A stretch of 64,000 nucleotides of DNA from Companilactobacillus kimchiensis. GTDB lineage: Bacteria > Bacillota > Bacilli > Lactobacillales > Lactobacillaceae. The position numbers and the translations under genes were made by a program. The stretch covers positions 15,425-79,424 of the forward strand of contig NZ_JQCF01000008.1 of assembly GCF_001438805.1 (NCBI RefSeq), written 5' to 3'. Positions 57,254 through 64,000 of the stretch are shown here, one piece after another (position 1 is the stretch's first letter; every line of letters starts with the position of its first letter). The notes under the pieces are model-generated. The model did not search any database. It had not been told where the DNA came from and was given only the letters and a program-made list of their open reading frames with translations.

Positions 57254-58645
57254 TTAATTTGTTTTTTTATTGTTTTTAATTAGCAAGGCAAATATGAAAC
57301 CGATAATTGCCATACCGAAGAAGAAAGCAAAGACATATTGATAACCAATCAGACCATCATTAGCTGGTAAGTGATGATTTTGATTAGTTGTTACCAGAAT
57401 CAAGGTTGCTAAACTGACACCTAACGAACCTAGCAATTGACGAATAGTAGTAATAATTGCTGTACCATGGGGAATTAATTCTTCTGATAAAGAATTACCA
57501 CCAAGCGTTGTAGCAGGCATCATAACAAAGGCATTTCCACCTTCAATTAAGCTAGCAATTAAGATCATTGGCCAGATAGTCAATTTGGTGTGAATAACAA
57601 AGAGTAGGAACCAGCCAACAACAATCATTGACATACCAATAATTAAAGTGGACTTAAAGCCAATTTTATCAGCCAAACGACCAGTTAGAGGATTCAAAAT
57701 ACTTAGAATAATAGCAGGTGGAACTAAGGCTAAACCTGACATTAAAATTGAACTATGAAGAATATTCTGATAATAAAGTGGATAAATAATAGTAACGACA
57801 ATCAAAGAAATGTATGAAAAACCAGTTAAAAGCACAGCCAAATCAAAATTAAAATTTTTCATAACTTTTAGATCAAGCAGTGGTTCCTTTTTAGTTAATT
57901 GACGGTGAACAAATAAGAACGTAAAGATCAAACTAATAACTAGTAGAATAATTAAATCAATTCCAAAACTTCTGGTAGCTCCAGCTTGATTAACAACATA
58001 TAACAAACCAATCAAACCGAATAGATAAACTGTTGAAATTAAATCTAGACTAGCTTTGTGACGTGGCATAACGTCTTTGATATTGAGGAGACCACTGATA
58101 AATATCACGATCATGATCAAAAGGAAAATAACGAAAAGTCCTTGCCATTGTAAAAAGTTTAAAACAATTCCTGAAATGATAGGACCACTAGCCAAAGCAG
58201 ATCCCATAACGAGACCAGCGTAACCCATAGTGGCACCACGATTTTTTTCCGGTGTGATGGTCAGCAACACGGACTGGAATGATGGGAAAAGAATCCCAAC
58301 ACCGATAGCTTCCAAAGCCCGACCTAACATGGCCATTGGGAAGTTTGGAGCAACGATGATAACTAGTGTTCCAACAATAAAGATTGAAACAACACTCAAA
58401 AAGATTTTCTTAAATGAAAAATTATTTAATAGCCACGGACTGATTGGCATCATAATACACATGATTAACATAAAACCAGTGGTTAACCACTGAATAGTTG
58501 GTGCTGTGACGCCGAAGAATTTCATTAATGTTGGATAAGCCGTTGAAAGAGATGACTGACTGATCGACATTGTGAAGGTTCCGGACAACAAAGTTATGAT
58601 GAATAACTTACGTGCTAGGCTGTTTTGGATTTCACCCTTATTCAT
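57254..58645 (-). CDS. DHA2-type MFS multidrug exporter
   Basis: The 463-residue protein has about fourteen membrane helices. It carries DHA2 features such as the N-terminal TMSISQSSLSTAYPTLMKFF (20 shown), LGRALEAIGVGILFPSFQS (motif A/B region) and the motif-C-like GSALASGPIISGIVLNF. The family expels drugs, dyes or toxic metabolites by proton antiport. AAGGGG precedes the ATG. No regulator is next to it. The substrate cannot be predicted. Confidence 0.87.
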   Translation of the reverse strand: MNKGEIQNSLARKLFIITLLSGTFTMSISQSSLSTAYPTLMKFFGVTAPTIQWLTTGFMLIMCIMMPISPWLLNNFSFKKIFLSVVSIFIVGTLVIIVAPNFPMAMLGRALEAIGVGILFPSFQSVLLTITPEKNRGATMGYAGLVMGSALASGPIISGIVLNFLQWQGLFVIFLLIMIVIFISGLLNIKDVMPRHKASLDLISTVYLFGLIGLLYVVNQAGATRSFGIDLIILLVISLIFTFLFVHRQLTKKEPLLDLKVMKNFNFDLAVLLTGFSYISLIVVTIIYPLYYQNILHSSILMSGLALVPPAIILSILNPLTGRLADKIGFKSTLIIGMSMIVVGWFLLFVIHTKLTIWPMILIASLIEGGNAFVMMPATTLGGNSLSEELIPHGTAIITTIRQLLGSLGVSLATLILVTTNQNHHLPANDGLIGYQYVFAFFFGMAIIGFIFALLIKNNKKTN

Positions 58646-58745
58646 AAATACCCCTTCTTTTGTTTAGTCTAATAACAAATTAAGGATAACCTAATATTTT
58701 CTAGCCGTCTAGTTGAATGCTTAATATACAGCGCTTTCAGATGAT

Positions 58746-59561
58746 TTAAGCCAAGGGATGTTTTTGGAAATACCGTTCTAGAAACTTGGCCAAGCCGTCA
58801 TTAATATTGGTATCAGTTTCATAATTGGCAATTTTTTTAACTTCTGGCAGTGCATTACCCATTGCAACGGATAATTCGGCTTCTTGCATCATTCCAGTGT
58901 CGTTGAGGCCATCACCAAAGACAAATGTATGACTAGGGTCGACATGTTGTTCAAGTTGTAACTGTTTGACAGCAGTCCCCTTATCAGTATTTAAAGGAAT
59001 CATTTCTAAGTTATCAGGGCTAGATGAGGAGATGCGAAGTAATTTACTGGCCAGTAACTTTTCGCGAGTAGCAACTAATTCAGACAGGTTACCACGACTC
59101 AAAATAACACCATTAGTGATTTGATCTTCAATTTTAATTAATTCAGCCAAATTTTCAATTTCCTTGTAACCAAATGATTCGTCGAAGTTACCAGCATTTC
59201 GAGCAATGAAATCAGGAATCTTTTTTGTGAAGTAGGCCTTTTCAGGTGTGAAGAGCATCATTGGTAATTCAGCTTCTTGGGTAACTTTATAAGCTAATTC
59301 AACCGCGGCGTTACCAAGTTTAGTGACTTCACGTCCATTAACGCCGTCAAAGACAGCTCCATTTGAGGTTACGAGTCCAACATCGTGGTTCAACATATTT
59401 TTTGCAACCATAGCTAATTCATACATTCTACCGGTAGCAATATAAAATTTGATATCTTTTTTTTGAAGTTTTTCAATTGTATCCTTTGTGTGCTGTGAGA
59501 TATTTTGATGGTTGAGCATTAAGGTCCCATCGACATCCATAAAAACAAGGTATTTTGGCAT
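58746..59561 (-). CDS. Cof-type HAD family phosphatase
   Basis: The 271-residue protein is a HAD phosphatase of subclass IIB. Motif I is FMDVDGTL (nucleophile Asp and acid Asp), motif II lies around YIATGR, and motif III/IV is FGDGLNDTGMM. Such enzymes hydrolyse sugar phosphates or flavin nucleotides with broad range. AGGAGA precedes the ATG. It is 17 bases after the glycosylase gene on the same strand and likely shares its transcript. Confidence 0.9.
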   Translation of the reverse strand: MPKYLVFMDVDGTLMLNHQNISQHTKDTIEKLQKKDIKFYIATGRMYELAMVAKNMLNHDVGLVTSNGAVFDGVNGREVTKLGNAAVELAYKVTQEAELPMMLFTPEKAYFTKKIPDFIARNAGNFDESFGYKEIENLAELIKIEDQITNGVILSRGNLSELVATREKLLASKLLRISSSSPDNLEMIPLNTDKGTAVKQLQLEQHVDPSHTFVFGDGLNDTGMMQEAELSVAMGNALPEVKKIANYETDTNINDGLAKFLERYFQKHPLA

Positions 59562-59578
59562 ATATATTCTCCTATAAA

Positions 59579-60226
59579 TTATTTGAAAAGATGAAATGGT
59601 TCTTTGGTTAAACCAGTATTCAGAGCCTCATACATATAGCGAGCGGCAATTGAGGTATAAGGCGACCATTTTAGACATTTCTTTTGAACTGTTTTGGCAG
59701 TATAATCGTCAGTTTTATAGACCCAACCGTAGCTTTGTAAAAATGCCAGATCTTCAAAGGGAAGAACATTGGGGCGGTCGAGTGAAAATAAAAGATACAT
59801 TTTAGCCGACCAATTGCCAATTCCCTTGACGGTAGTAAGGCTGTTAATAACATCATTATCGGACATTTCTCGATATTTATCAAAATCAATCGTACCAGAT
59901 TTAACCGCCTGATTGAGGTTTCTAATATAGGAAACCTTGGAACGTGATAAGCCTAGCTCATGAATTTCTACATCGGTTAATTGATCGATCTCTGCGAGGG
60001 TTATCTTACCATGACAAGTGTCGGTTAAACGGTTAGTAAGGACATCAGCCACTTTATTAGATAACATTTGCCCAATTATTTGACTGACCAAAAAAGCATA
60101 ACCGTCTTCAGCTAGGTAGTAATCAAGGGGACCGATCATTTGAATGACTTTAGCGAGATGTTTATCTTTTTGACATAGATATTTTATTTCGGGTGAGTAC
60201 TTGTCTAAATGTTTCATTTCTTTCAT
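59579..60226 (-). CDS. DNA-3-methyladenine glycosylase II-like (HhH-GPD) protein
   Basis: The 215-residue protein belongs to the HhH-GPD base-excision glycosylases related to AlkA. The helix-hairpin-helix is TTVKGIGNWSAKMYLLFSL, and the catalytic aspartate is probably in LPFEDLAF. No C-terminal iron-sulfur cysteine cluster is present, unlike MutY or Nth. The frame opens at 60271, but GGGAG about 8 bases before ATG 60226 defines MKEMKHLDKYSPE. It removes alkylated purines, by family knowledge. Confidence 0.87.
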   Translation of the reverse strand: MKEMKHLDKYSPEIKYLCQKDKHLAKVIQMIGPLDYYLAEDGYAFLVSQIIGQMLSNKVADVLTNRLTDTCHGKITLAEIDQLTDVEIHELGLSRSKVSYIRNLNQAVKSGTIDFDKYREMSDNDVINSLTTVKGIGNWSAKMYLLFSLDRPNVLPFEDLAFLQSYGWVYKTDDYTAKTVQKKCLKWSPYTSIAARYMYEALNTGLTKEPFHLFK

Positions 60227-60377
60227 ATTGATTACTCCCATAACTAGTATATTATAAGCCCTTATAAACATCAGCTGATGGATACAATGTTAAGAGTGGG
60301 GATGTATTAACTGATTCTAGGTTCTTTCTGAAGTTGGTTAGAGTGTAAATCAATTGGCAGTTTCTATTTTTAGGCAT

Positions 60378-60404
60378 AAAAAAAAGCCAGAACCAAGTTC
60401 TGAC
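60378..60404 (-). terminator. Terminator of clpP
   Basis: GTCAGAAC and GTTCTGGC (one G-U) pair across TTG and are followed by eight T residues on the minus strand. Confidence 0.88.
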
Positions 60405-60415
60405 TAATTTAAAGC

Positions 60416-61003
60416 TTACTTATCAGCTTTGTTTGTCATGATTTGATCGATCAAACCATAATCTTTAGCTTCTTGGGCTGTCATGTAGTTATCACGATCA
60501 GTATCCTTTTGAAGTTTTTCGAAACTTTGACCAGAATTATCAGCTAAGATTTGATTTAATCTCTTTCTTGTCTTCAAAATTTCTGTGGCAACAATTTCGA
60601 TCTCAGATTGTTGACCTTGAGCACCACCAGAAGGTTGGTGAATAAGGACAGTTGAATTAGGAAGAGCAAAACGTTTGCCCTTAGTACCTGATGACAATAG
60701 AACACTACCCATTGATGCAGCTAAACCAGTAGCAATTGTTTGGACGTCAGATTTCACGAAATTCATAGTATCCATGATAGCTAATCCGTCGGTAACAGAA
60801 CCACCGGGTGAGTTGATATACATGGAAATGTCTTTATCTGAATCTTGTGCATCAAGGAATAGTAATTCAGCAACGACAATATTTGCCATTTGGCTGTTAA
60901 CTTCACCTGATACCATAATAATTCTATCTTTTAATAATCTTGAGTAAATATCGTAGGCACGTTCGCCACGAGAACTTTGTTCAATAACTGTAGGAACTAA
61001 CAT
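60416..61003 (-). CDS. clpP: ATP-dependent Clp protease proteolytic subunit
   Basis: ClpP is the tetradecameric serine peptidase used by ClpX, ClpC and ClpE. The 195-residue protein has the catalytic triad Ser97 (GLAASMGS), His122 (LIHQPSGG) and Asp171 (TDRDN). AGGAGG precedes the ATG. Upstream are a promoter and a CIRCE element, so HrcA control is expected; CtsR is the more usual regulator of clpP. It would partner with SpxH (1.0 kb) in Spx turnover. Confidence 0.98.
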   Translation of the reverse strand: MLVPTVIEQSSRGERAYDIYSRLLKDRIIMVSGEVNSQMANIVVAELLFLDAQDSDKDISMYINSPGGSVTDGLAIMDTMNFVKSDVQTIATGLAASMGSVLLSSGTKGKRFALPNSTVLIHQPSGGAQGQQSEIEIVATEILKTRKRLNQILADNSGQSFEKLQKDTDRDNYMTAQEAKDYGLIDQIMTNKADK

Positions 61004-61024
61004 TAAAATGCCTCCTGTTTTTAA

Positions 61025-61051
61025 TTAGCACTCTTAATAGCACAGTGCTAA
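61025..61051. promoter_or_regulatory. CIRCE element (HrcA operator) at clpP
   Basis: TTAGCACTC-N9-CAGTGCTAA matches the CIRCE consensus TTAGCACTC-N9-GAGTGCTAA at 17 of 18 arm positions. It lies between the clpP promoter and start codon. Confidence 0.92.
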
Positions 61052-61078
61052 TTTAGCATAATATCATTATCGGGTCAA
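61050..61078 (-). promoter_or_regulatory. clpP promoter
   Basis: On the minus strand TTGACC (61073-61078) and TAAATT (61050-61055) are 17 bases apart. The -10 touches the CIRCE element. Confidence 0.7.
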
Positions 61079-61104
61079 CAAACAAAGCTCAAAAATAAAA
61101 ATAT

Positions 61105-62226
61105 TTATTCAATTGGTAGTCGAAACCCGATTTTGTTAATAATAGATTTTGTTTTTACCCATAAAACATGAAAGATATAGGCGGAAGTAAATGATAATCC
61201 CCAAGTTAATAAATAGCAACTAATAATAGCTAATAAGGGATTGGCAGTGGATAACGTAGATCCAAATAATTTCCAAATGATCTGAAGCCAAAAAACGTTT
61301 GATAAATATGCACGGTAGGCATAAATGGCCAGGAAGTGAAAAAATGGTAGTGTTTGGGAATGTTTTCGTAACTGATAAATTGCAAGCGCTGCAATTAAGG
61401 AAATAATTATTAAGGAATATAAGGTCATTGAGAATTTGTAATAAGGTGCATTGGTCAACTTAATTGGATAGCCAAAATTAAAAAGTTCTTTATTGGTCCA
61501 ATAAAAGCTGATACAAAATAATATTAATGAAATTGGCAAAGTCTTTTGTATTAAGGCTTCAAATTTATCACGAGACATCCAGGCCAAAACACCGAAGATT
61601 CCATAAATTACGAAACTGAAGAAAAATCGATCTAATAGGTACCAATTTTGTTGATGGGGGCCATGAAAAACTTGCATATCATAAAATTTTATCCAAATAG
61701 CAAATACAATAATAGTTACCATTATTGTAAATATTGTATGTCCAATATTATTTTTTACCCAATGAGCCAGTGACCAAAAGAATGGCATCAAGAGGATAAA
61801 CTGTAGCATCATTGTGTTATACCACAGATGAGGAGCGGCGTTACCATTGATGAACTGCCAAATAAATGAACCGAAGCTATTAAAATGATTAACCTGTTGA
61901 ACATTAGGGAAAATCATTAGATAGGTCAGTGTCCACCAAATAGTGGGAACAAAGAGCGCTGACCAATGTTTACGGAAAAATTTATCATAGTTAGACCAGT
62001 GATTTTGATTTGTGGTTCTAGTAGTAGTGTATAAAATTCCAAAAATAAAGGCTGGAGCAGTGAATTTAACAAAATTATAAAGGATACCAATAATGATTTG
62101 GGTATTATGGTCTGGATCAGTAGTTAAAACAAGACTCAGCACAGACTGCATCATCACAGCCGTACAAGCGAAAACTTTCATATAATCTCCGATATCGGTC
62201 GAATCGGAATTGTCTTTGTGATTCAT
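61105..62226 (-). CDS. Acyltransferase 3 family membrane protein
   Basis: The 373-residue protein has about ten hydrophobic helices and the general layout of the acyltransferase_3 family, whose members acetylate exported sugars or wall polymers. There is no C-terminal SGNH esterase domain such as OatA has. It follows the HxlR gene by 19 bases and probably shares its transcript. The Shine-Dalgarno (GAAGTGA) is weak. The acceptor is unknown. Confidence 0.75.
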   Translation of the reverse strand: MNHKDNSDSTDIGDYMKVFACTAVMMQSVLSLVLTTDPDHNTQIIIGILYNFVKFTAPAFIFGILYTTTRTTNQNHWSNYDKFFRKHWSALFVPTIWWTLTYLMIFPNVQQVNHFNSFGSFIWQFINGNAAPHLWYNTMMLQFILLMPFFWSLAHWVKNNIGHTIFTIMVTIIVFAIWIKFYDMQVFHGPHQQNWYLLDRFFFSFVIYGIFGVLAWMSRDKFEALIQKTLPISLILFCISFYWTNKELFNFGYPIKLTNAPYYKFSMTLYSLIIISLIAALAIYQLRKHSQTLPFFHFLAIYAYRAYLSNVFWLQIIWKLFGSTLSTANPLLAIISCYLLTWGLSFTSAYIFHVLWVKTKSIINKIGFRLPIE

Positions 62227-62245
62227 TATTAAAGATCACTTCTTT

Positions 62246-62602
62246 CTATTTGAATAAGCTGACATCAACGACACCGTAGTCGTTAGCCTGATTCATATGA
62301 TCGATGTGGATCTCACCCCAATGACAGAGACTCAACAAAATTTTTCTGAGAGATTCGCCATAGTCGGTAAAAGAATATTCTACATGCAATGGCTTTTCAT
62401 TGATAACTGTTCGTTTTAATATGTCATCATTGATCAGTTGTTTGAGTTGCTCTGTTAAGACTTTTTGTGATATGTGTGGAATTTTACGTAACAGTTCTCC
62501 ATTACGATTGATACCGATGCCAATGTAACAGAGAATCAGTGGTTTCCATTTTCCGGAAATGACATCAAGGGATGCCTCAATACCGATATTGTATTCTTTC
62601 AT
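62246..62602 (-). CDS. HxlR-family winged-helix regulator
   Basis: The 118-residue protein has the HxlR signature: DVISGKWKPLILCYIG, then a winged helix with FxELxR-like GELLRKIPHISQKVLTEQL and the wing around YSFTDYGESL. Family members often sense electrophiles through an N-terminal cysteine, but here that place reads YNIGIEASL; remaining cysteines are at about 25 and 93. It is divergent from a VOC-family gene, which is the likely target, and upstream of the acyltransferase gene. Confidence 0.87.
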   Translation of the reverse strand: MKEYNIGIEASLDVISGKWKPLILCYIGIGINRNGELLRKIPHISQKVLTEQLKQLINDDILKRTVINEKPLHVEYSFTDYGESLRKILLSLCHWGEIHIDHMNQANDYGVVDVSLFK

Positions 62603-62623
62603 TTTTATCTCCTAGATGTTTAA

Positions 62624-62648
62624 GGTACTTACTTGAAAGTGCGTACTT
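62624..62648. promoter_or_regulatory. Possible operator between the HxlR and VOC genes
   Basis: GGTACTT and GTACTTT blocks, with ACTTGAAAGT between them forming a dyad, lie in the 107-base divergent gap. It is a reasonable HxlR binding site but not a match to a consensus I can cite. Confidence 0.4.
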
Positions 62649-62709
62649 TTTTTTATTTTTCTTCTATATATACTTGTCTACATCATATAACAGACAGGAG
62701 AAATAAATA

Positions 62710-63210
62710 ATGACAAAGAATAATTATCCCAGAAGCTTTTCTCACATTGGACTTTCCGTACCTGACATTCAAAAGGCAGTCGATTTTTACTCAGAGGTAA
62801 TGGGTTGGTACACGATTATGGAGCCATCAACAGTTAATGAGGATGACAGTGCTATTGGTGTGATGTCTCAAGCGGTATTTGGAGAAGGCTGGCAATCATA
62901 TAAAATTGCTCATATGGCAACCAGCGATGGTATTGGAATTGAGATGTTTGAATTTAAGCAAAATAAACAACCAGATGATAACTTTAAGTATTGGGAAACT
63001 GGAATTTTTCATTATGGGGTGCAAGATCCTGATATTGAAGGGCTAGTTAAAAAAATCTTGGCTAATGGTGGCAAACAACGGATGCCGATCAAAGAATATT
63101 ATCCAGGTAAGAAACCTTATAAGATGGTTTATATGGAAGACCCGTTCGGTAATTTGGTAGAAATTTACACTCATTCCTATGAATTAACTTATTCAAATGG
63201 TGGATATTAA
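62710..63210 (+). CDS. VOC (glyoxalase/bleomycin resistance) family protein
   Basis: The 166-residue protein has the paired beta-alpha-beta-beta-beta modules of the vicinal oxygen chelate superfamily. Likely metal ligands lie in FSHIGLSVPDI, IEMFEF, IFHYGVQ and DPFGNLVEIYTHSYE. The family includes lactoylglutathione lyases, dioxygenases and resistance proteins, so the reaction is open. ACAGGAG precedes the ATG. It is divergent from an HxlR regulator, an arrangement seen for detoxification genes. Confidence 0.83.
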   Translation: MTKNNYPRSFSHIGLSVPDIQKAVDFYSEVMGWYTIMEPSTVNEDDSAIGVMSQAVFGEGWQSYKIAHMATSDGIGIEMFEFKQNKQPDDNFKYWETGIFHYGVQDPDIEGLVKKILANGGKQRMPIKEYYPGKKPYKMVYMEDPFGNLVEIYTHSYELTYSNGGY

Positions 63211-63218
63211 AAAGCAGA

Positions 63219-63242
63219 TAATCTTTGGATGGAAGATTTTTG
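63219..63242 (+). terminator. Probable terminator of the VOC gene
   Basis: AATCTT and AAGATT pair across a 7-base loop and are followed by a short T-run. The stem is weak. Confidence 0.5.
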
Positions 63243-63292
63243 CCCATCAGAATTTATGATATCGACTAAAGTTTGAATATTTTAAAAGTAGT

Positions 63293-63423
63293 TTAGATTA
63301 GTAAAAATAAGAAATGACTGCCAAGCGAAATCCAAAAGTATACTAACCACGCAGTTAGTTTATGTTCTAACCAAGTTTGAGTAATAATTGACTTAAAATT
63401 TGTAAGATCATTTTACTTTTCAT
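63293..63423 (-). pseudogene. Possible frame-disrupted small membrane ORF after the TetR gene
   Basis: An ATG at 63423 directly follows the TetR stop (TAAATG) and opens an 18-codon frame (MKSKMILQILSQLLLKLG). A second frame, offset by one base, runs without stop to 63293 and reads IITQTWLEHKLTAWLVYFW then ISLGSHFLFLLI, which looks like a membrane helix. Joined by one indel near the AAATTTTAAG tract they would give about 43-50 residues. No Shine-Dalgarno is seen. This is a weak call. Confidence 0.2.
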
Positions 63424-63975
63424 TTACTTGAAAGTCGTACTGATACTGTTGAAGGTTTCAATGATTTCAGCTTGATCTGGAGTTTTTCCGGTTTCAACAA
63501 CATATTCGATCACACCTAGGATAATTGCTGGAAAGATAGTCTCCTCTAATGGTAATGGTTGACGTCCTAATAAGGTCGGAAGATATCTTCGAAAACGTTT
63601 TTTTAATTCTTTTTCAAGTGTCTGGTCATTGACTTCAATGGTGAATAAGGCAGCTACCTTTTGACGATTGGCCGTCCAGAAAGAATCTGTTCGAGGAAAA
63701 AGTTGAGCAATGCGTGCTGACAATCCTAAATTATCTAGGTTAGTTGTAACATAATGACGATAAAGCTCATCATATTCATCCACTAAATTATCAATCATGA
63801 TCTCTGTCAGTTGATATTTATCTTGATAGTGATAATAAAAAGTTTGGCGATTAATTAAGGCTTCTTCAGCAATGTCACCAATGGTGATGTGATTAAATCC
63901 TTTTTGATTGACCAAGGTAATAAAGGCATTCTGAATTGCACGTTCAGTTCTGAGGTTTTGTAAGTTTTTAGTCAA
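63424..63975 (-). CDS. TetR/AcrR-family transcriptional regulator
   Basis: The 183-residue protein has an N-terminal TetR helix-turn-helix (about residues 8-55, ITIGDIAEEALINRQTFYYHY, slightly shortened) with the typical FYYHYQDKYQL end, and an all-helical ligand domain resembling the TetR_C_7 type. It starts with TTG; the Shine-Dalgarno (GAGAT) is weak. The controlled gene is not obvious: downstream is only the small disrupted ORF, and upstream lies outside the window. Confidence 0.85.
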   Translation of the reverse strand: MTKNLQNLRTERAIQNAFITLVNQKGFNHITIGDIAEEALINRQTFYYHYQDKYQLTEIMIDNLVDEYDELYRHYVTTNLDNLGLSARIAQLFPRTDSFWTANRQKVAALFTIEVNDQTLEKELKKRFRRYLPTLLGRQPLPLEETIFPAIILGVIEYVVETGKTPDQAEIIETFNSISTTFK

Positions 63976-64000
63976 AAGTAAATCTCTTTTCTTTAAACAA

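Noticed and set aside
58724-58738. cre-like CAGCGCTTTCA upstream of the MFS exporter
   Set aside because: Only about 11 of 14 positions fit in either orientation and it lies far from the start codon.
61073-61093. CtsR-like GGTCAA...GCTCAAA upstream of clpP
   Set aside because: The two half-sites have the wrong spacing for a CtsR heptad repeat and the second is imperfect.
1-64000. CRISPR array, tRNA or rRNA genes, insertion sequences, defence islands
   Set aside because: No spaced direct repeats, no tRNA-like cloverleaf, no transposase frame and no recognisable defence gene were seen on either strand.

Overview
The window is a stretch of an AT-rich Firmicutes chromosome, almost certainly from a member of the Lactobacillaceae. 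The evidence is the gene order (coiA-spxH-relQ-nadK-rluD, ftsK-ymfF-ymfH-ymfI-rodZ-pgsA-recA-rny, comFA-comFC-hpf-secA-prfB, phoPR-pstSCABB-phoU-hprK-lgt-trxB, uvrBA-rapZ-yvcK-whiA-clpP), a DUF1149 (SecB-like) gene, paired pstB genes, and strong AGGAGG-type ribosome binding sites with many TTG/GTG starts. A Companilactobacillus-like species is my best guess, but this is inference from gene content, not a database match. Nearly everything is conserved housekeeping DNA. I see no insertion sequence, prophage, CRISPR array, rRNA or tRNA, and no gene-free stretch longer than 300 bases.

Layout. 1-5.5 kb: competence protein CoiA, the Spx adaptor SpxH, the small alarmone synthetase RelQ, NAD kinase, an RluD-type pseudouridine synthase and the magnesium transporter MgtE. 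5.5-8.5 kb, minus strand: CutC, UppP and a lactonase-like beta-propeller protein. 8.5-24 kb, plus strand: an AI-2E family permease, TrmL behind a terminator-bearing leader, a DUF1149 protein, FtsK, two M16 family proteins, an SDR reductase of the YmfI type, RodZ-like protein, PgsA, PncC, RecA, RNase Y, TagO and a membrane-anchored XRE regulator. 24-31 kb: YvyE (minus), ComFA, ComFC, HPF, SecA and peptide release factor 2 with its +1 frameshift site. 31-38.3 kb: the phosphate-limitation regulon (PhoP, PhoR, PstS, PstC, PstA, two PstB, PhoU). 38.3-46.9 kb: PspC-domain protein, YvlD-like membrane protein, HPr kinase, Lgt, TrxB, small XRE regulator, phosphoglucomutase, an alkaline-phosphatase-superfamily protein and an UMF1-type MFS protein. 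47-57 kb: UvrB, UvrA, a NhaK-like antiporter (minus), RapZ, YvcK and WhiA. 57-64 kb, mostly minus: MFS exporter, HAD phosphatase, DNA glycosylase, ClpP, acyltransferase, HxlR regulator with a divergent VOC gene, and a TetR regulator.

Regulation is unusually readable here. I find near-consensus LexA boxes at recA and uvrB, a cre site at hpf, a tandem Pho-box-like repeat at pstS, CIRCE at clpP, paired palindromes at the small XRE gene, and terminator-containing leaders before trmL and uvrB. Several genes of the DNA uptake and recombination route (coiA, comFA, comFC, recA) are intact, which fits latent natural competence.

I did not find a convincing new multi-gene system. The best candidates for something undescribed are small: two long hairpins sharing the apical sequence CGTACTTTG, the structured trmL leader, and a frame-disrupted small membrane ORF next to the TetR gene.
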